NCBI GenBank assembly: GCA_900557435.1
Contig: USSH01000149.1
Coordinates: 1 to 6,450 of the forward strand
Origin: an uncultured Coprococcus sp.
Lineage (GTDB): Bacteria; Bacillota; Clostridia; Lachnospirales; Lachnospiraceae
Length of the DNA: 6,450 nucleotides
Direction: 5' to 3'
A model generated the notes under the pieces. The model was not told the origin of the DNA. It saw only the letters and a list, made by a program, of their open reading frames with translations, and made no database searches. Positions 3,344 to 6,450 of this stretch are shown piece by piece. Both the position numbers and the translations under genes were made by a program. Each line of letters starts with the position of its first letter. Within the stretch, counting starts at the first letter, position 1.

Positions 3344-5539
3344 CTAATGCTTATTCCGATATGAACTCATCTTATCCACAGTGATCTCTGGATAGAAATA
3401 AGTCAGAATCGTTGCTTTCGGAACTCCTGCGGCAAGTGCTTTCTTCACCTCTTCCTTCTGCTCCGGTGTATACGACCAGTGCAGCATTCGATTTGTGATG
3501 GTATCCTCCCACTTAGGCTTTTCCCTCTCTGGATTCCTTACTGGCTTAGCACCAGCACTTCCACTAGAAGCGTTAGCACTTTCTGCAGCATCAGACTTCT
3601 GTGATTCATCAACATACTCAAGCTCATTTGCCTGCTCCCTGTCAATCTTTGCCTTCTGCTCTGCTTCATCCTGCATGGAGAATCTTCTGCTTAATTCCGC
3701 ATCACCAAGCATCATAAACTGCTCATAGGTAAGAGAATCTATATACACATTCTCGCCCTTGTCCTTCAGCTTTTCATAATACTTAACTGCCTTATCTGTC
3801 AGAATCTCAAATGGCGGACCGATAAGATTATCTGCTCCCCTTATCTGATGGACATAAGGCTCTCCCTTGCCATCTGCTGTCTGGTTAAACATCGGATGAT
3901 TGAATGGTATGAACTTATTATCCATGATAGGATCAAAACCACGGATAAAGATAATGCACTTTTTGTTATCCAGCTTTCTGACCTCATCGGGTGTAAACAG
4001 TTCTCTTCCTAATACATCATAGTTCCTTGAAGAGCTTCCCTGTCTGCCCTTTGTCTCTCCGCTTGATTTCTTATCAATCGTACCTTTTCCAAGCAGCTCC
4101 GACACATACTTGTGCGTGCTCTGCTCGTTGCCACCAAGATAGATGAACGTATCGCAGTTGCCGGGAATTGTCTCCCAGGTATCTTTGAAAAGTGCCTTTA
4201 ACTGGGCAAAGTTCTGAATAATGATAATACTTGAAATCTCACGGCTTCGCATAGTACTTAACAGCGAACAGAAGTCATCCGGCAATGCGACATTCGCAAA
4301 TTCATCTAACATGAATGTCACATGGATTGGTAGTCTGCCTCCGCAGTTAAAATCTGCCTGATAGTACAGTTCCTGAAATATCTGCGTATAAAGCATACCG
4401 ATAATAAAGTTATAGGATTTGTCACTATCCGGGATTACACAAAACAGTGCTGTCTTTGTCTCGCCATCACCATTGACTCCAATACCTATATCGGAAAGAT
4501 TCAGCTCATCTTTTGAGAGTAATCGCAAGACCTGCTTATTCTCAAGAAATGCAAGTCTTGAGTTGGCACTGATGATAATGGAACGGACTGTGTCTCCTGC
4601 ACCTCTCATACATTTGTTGTACTGCTTTACCGCCGGATGATTGGCTCCAAGCGGAGGACTCTCCTCTAAAAACTTCATACGCACATCCAGCTTTGATGCC
4701 TTCCCCTGCTCTGTAACCTCTGCCTCTCCAAGAAGCTTCAGTACTGTCTCGAAGTTTCTCTTTGCCGGCTGTACCTCCAGCCACACATAATAAAAGATAG
4801 CCTGTAAGAACAATCCTTCCGCCTTTTCCCAGAACGGATCACTTGGTGTTGCTCCCTTTGGTGTCGTATTGCTGATAAGGTTTGTAATCAGCTTGACCAC
4901 ATCTGTTTCCTCTCTGATATAGGAAAACGGATTGTAACAGTCTGATTTATCCATCTCTAACAGATTTATGACTTTCACATTGTATCCGTTATTCTTTAGC
5001 ATCTGCCCACAGCTTCTAAGGATTTCTCCCTTTGGATCGGTACAGATAAAGGAACAGTTATGCGGCATCTGCATAAGATTCGGCTTTACTTCATAAAATG
5101 TCTTTCCTGCTCCGGAACCACCACAGATAAGGATATTTCCATTGAGCTTGAGCCTTCTGAAATCCAGCGACATCTTCACATTCTGGCTGAGTATCCGGTT
5201 GAAATTCTCATCCTTATCTGCAAGTATCTTGTTGACCTGCTTGGGATTTTCAAATCTTGCCGTACCAAATTCCTTACCGGGCATATAGTTTCTCTGACTG
5301 GTGTAATACATGACAATAGCCATCGCATAGATACCTAATGCAATGGCTACTGCTTTTACTGTATTGGAATTGTAATAGTTGGCAAAGGGAACAGCACATA
5401 CTTCATTGAATCTGTCCATAAATTCATTAAAGGCAATCCCTTCCGTCCACGCACCATTTATCAGATAACCAAGATACCCTGCTAACACTGCACCCACAAG
5501 AATGAATATCAGTGACGGCTTTTTCTTTGTTGTCTGCAT
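3344..5539 (-). CDS. virD4: VirD4-type conjugal coupling ATPase (CD1115 family), 731 aa
   Basis: The type IV coupling protein is the membrane ATPase that receives the relaxase-DNA complex and passes it to the mating channel. Two membrane helices lie at about 10-30 and 62-80, then the cytosolic ATPase: Walker A GSGAGKT (141-147), a TDPKGE motif (167-172), Walker B VTFMLDEF (407-414) and QNFAQL (442-447), all typical of the VirD4/TraG family. Related ICE proteins are about 600 residues. Here a low-complexity acidic and Ala/Ser-rich linker (about 624-675) joins a helical C-terminal module (676-731) resembling short Q-x-x-E-V-x-x-A-L-x-x-G-V repeats seen in other ICE proteins. The ATG follows GAGG (5549-5552) by 9 nt, and the upstream stop is 6 nt away, so it is translated with the PcfB-like gene. 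No Maff2-like gene follows, as it usually does. Confidence 0.93.
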   Translation of the reverse strand: MQTTKKKPSLIFILVGAVLAGYLGYLINGAWTEGIAFNEFMDRFNEVCAVPFANYYNSNTVKAVAIALGIYAMAIVMYYTSQRNYMPGKEFGTARFENPKQVNKILADKDENFNRILSQNVKMSLDFRRLKLNGNILICGGSGAGKTFYEVKPNLMQMPHNCSFICTDPKGEILRSCGQMLKNNGYNVKVINLLEMDKSDCYNPFSYIREETDVVKLITNLISNTTPKGATPSDPFWEKAEGLFLQAIFYYVWLEVQPAKRNFETVLKLLGEAEVTEQGKASKLDVRMKFLEESPPLGANHPAVKQYNKCMRGAGDTVRSIIISANSRLAFLENKQVLRLLSKDELNLSDIGIGVNGDGETKTALFCVIPDSDKSYNFIIGMLYTQIFQELYYQADFNCGGRLPIHVTFMLDEFANVALPDDFCSLLSTMRSREISSIIIIQNFAQLKALFKDTWETIPGNCDTFIYLGGNEQSTHKYVSELLGKGTIDKKSSGETKGRQGSSSRNYDVLGRELFTPDEVRKLDNKKCIIFIRGFDPIMDNKFIPFNHPMFNQTADGKGEPYVHQIRGADNLIGPPFEILTDKAVKYYEKLKDKGENVYIDSLTYEQFMMLGDAELSRRFSMQDEAEQKAKIDREQANELEYVDESQKSDAAESANASSGSAGAKPVRNPEREKPKWEDTITNRMLHWSYTPEQKEEVKKALAAGVPKATILTYFYPEITVDKMSSYRNKH

Positions 5540-5545
5540 AGGCTG

Positions 5546-6450
5546 CTACCTCGCTTTCTTTGTGGTAACAGTTTTCTTCTGTGTGGTCTTTTTCTGCTGC
5601 TTCTGCACTTTCTCGTAACGCTCCCTGACAGATGACTCCACCTTGTCATAGTGAGTATAAAGCTCGGTTCCTTTCTGGGTTGTCACCACACGATTCTGCT
5701 CATCGTAAAGCTTATAATCCTTGGTGGAATCAAGGAAGGTAAGCATTGTCTTTCCACCATGAATCTCCATGATGTTTTCCTTACGGAGCCATACATATCT
5801 TGCCTCTTCTCCCCATGTGCCTGGAACTCTGGTCTTAACAGCATGGTCATTCTCTTCGATAATCAGTTTCTTGCTGATAGTCACATCTGACAGGTTCGCA
5901 TTCTTTGATGCTGCAACTGCCCTCATTCTCTCAGCAAGGTCCTGATAACCTCTGACACGATTGATAAATGCATCCTTGTCCATCATGACTGTATGGGTGC
6001 CATCCTCATTCTTACTGCCAAGCACACCGATTGTCTCTAGCTGTCTGATAACACTTTCAGCCTGCTCTCCATTAATACTGAAATTCTCCTTGACCTGATC
6101 CACACTGATAGCTTTCTTTTCCATTGCAAACATTCCGACCTTTTCGATCAGTCCATCAATAGCGGAATTAACCCTATCCCCTTCTATCGTGTGGCTTTTC
6201 TCGTTTCCCTGCTGTTTCTTCAAAAAATCCATCAGCTTGCCAAGGGATTTTTCATCTCCATTCTTCAGATAATCGTCAAATGTGGCAATCTTGCCAAACT
6301 TGAGCTTCTGTATCATCATATTCACACGTGGAACTGCCTCTGTATGAAAGATTACCTCACTCAATCCGTCTTTCCTGTTACAGTCCGGAAGTACTGAATA
6401 GAGTATTCCATACTTCTTTGCCATCTTTTCAACCTTTTTCATATCTTCGG
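5546..6450 (-). CDS. PcfB/DUF3801-like transfer protein, 5' end outside the window
   Basis: The frame is open to the window edge; the first ATG inside (6440-6442) has no visible ribosome binding site, and the residues before and after it (EDMKKVEKMAKKYGILYSVL) match the middle of the PcfB/DUF3801 fold, so the gene starts beyond 6450. Numbering from that ATG: the rest of the DUF3801-like core (1-58), a linker, a winged-helix-like segment (about 88-155) with ISVDQVKENFSINGEQAES and VIRQLETIGVLG, resembling the FtsK gamma domain, a beta-rich segment (about 187-265) with YVWLRKENIMEIHGGKTMLT, and a Lys-rich tail (277-298). PcfB is named from pCF10 and lies next to the coupling protein in many ICEs; its exact role is not settled. 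The layout suggests a DNA-binding accessory factor for the coupling protein. The extra domains are more than the family minimum. Confidence 0.8.
   Translation of the reverse strand, partial: EDMKKVEKMAKKYGILYSVLPDCNRKDGLSEVIFHTEAVPRVNMMIQKLKFGKIATFDDYLKNGDEKSLGKLMDFLKKQQGNEKSHTIEGDRVNSAIDGLIEKVGMFAMEKKAISVDQVKENFSINGEQAESVIRQLETIGVLGSKNEDGTHTVMMDKDAFINRVRGYQDLAERMRAVAASKNANLSDVTISKKLIIEENDHAVKTRVPGTWGEEARYVWLRKENIMEIHGGKTMLTFLDSTKDYKLYDEQNRVVTTQKGTELYTHYDKVESSVRERYEKVQKQQKKTTQKKTVTTKKAR

Noticed and set aside
3495..3728. Plus-strand and other-frame open frames over the coupling protein (also 4419-4640, 4542-4784, 5060-5338) and over the PcfB-like gene (5651-5890, 6191-6397)
   Set aside because: All lie within strongly supported genes on the minus strand, and none has family features or a good ribosome binding site.

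Overview
The window looks like part of an integrative conjugative element (ICE) from a gut-type Clostridia bacterium (Lachnospiraceae or a relative). The basis is the paired PcfB-like and VirD4-like transfer genes of the Tn1549/CD1115 type, strong AGGAGG-type ribosome binding sites, AT-rich intergenic DNA, and a typical clostridial membrane-anchored Xre regulator. No ribosomal or core metabolic gene is present. Every supported gene lies on the minus strand, so the window reads biologically from right (6450) to left (1).

Right half (3344-6450), transfer module: a PcfB/DUF3801-like protein, cut by the right edge, is followed 6 nt later by a 731-residue VirD4-type coupling ATPase whose ribosome binding site lies in the end of the upstream gene. 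They probably act together as the substrate receptor of a type IV secretion system. Both carry additions to the basic family: a winged-helix-like segment in the first, and a low-complexity linker plus a small helical C-terminal module in the second.

Centre (1696-3343), regulator/hydrolase cassette: a 239-nt intergenic region carries an extended -10 promoter and a perfect 15-bp palindrome. It drives an Xre DNA-binding protein with about six membrane helices, overlapping by ATGA with a small alpha/beta hydrolase that has a full Ser-Asp-His triad. The cassette sits where related elements usually have the Maff2 gene and the rest of the mating-channel operon, so it may be cargo or may mark the end of the transfer operon.

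Left half (1-1695), decayed and structured DNA: a GC-rich hairpin segment comes first, then a remnant operon of three coupled genes. These are a WG-repeat protein that has lost its 5' part, a DUF3592-like membrane protein that still looks intact, and a TadE-like pseudopilin broken by a one-base frameshift in a T run and cut short. A strong terminator, a SD-led 24-codon reading frame, small hairpins and a second terminator then form a leader in front of a 79-residue fragment of a tRNA-binding (EMAP/MetG C-terminal) OB domain. The left edge has a 9-bp inverted repeat and short 11-bp-spaced direct repeats.

The two main leads are the double-terminator leader before the shortened tRNA-binding gene, and the domain additions on the coupling-protein pair. 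I saw no CRISPR array, tRNA, rRNA, integrase or transposase.
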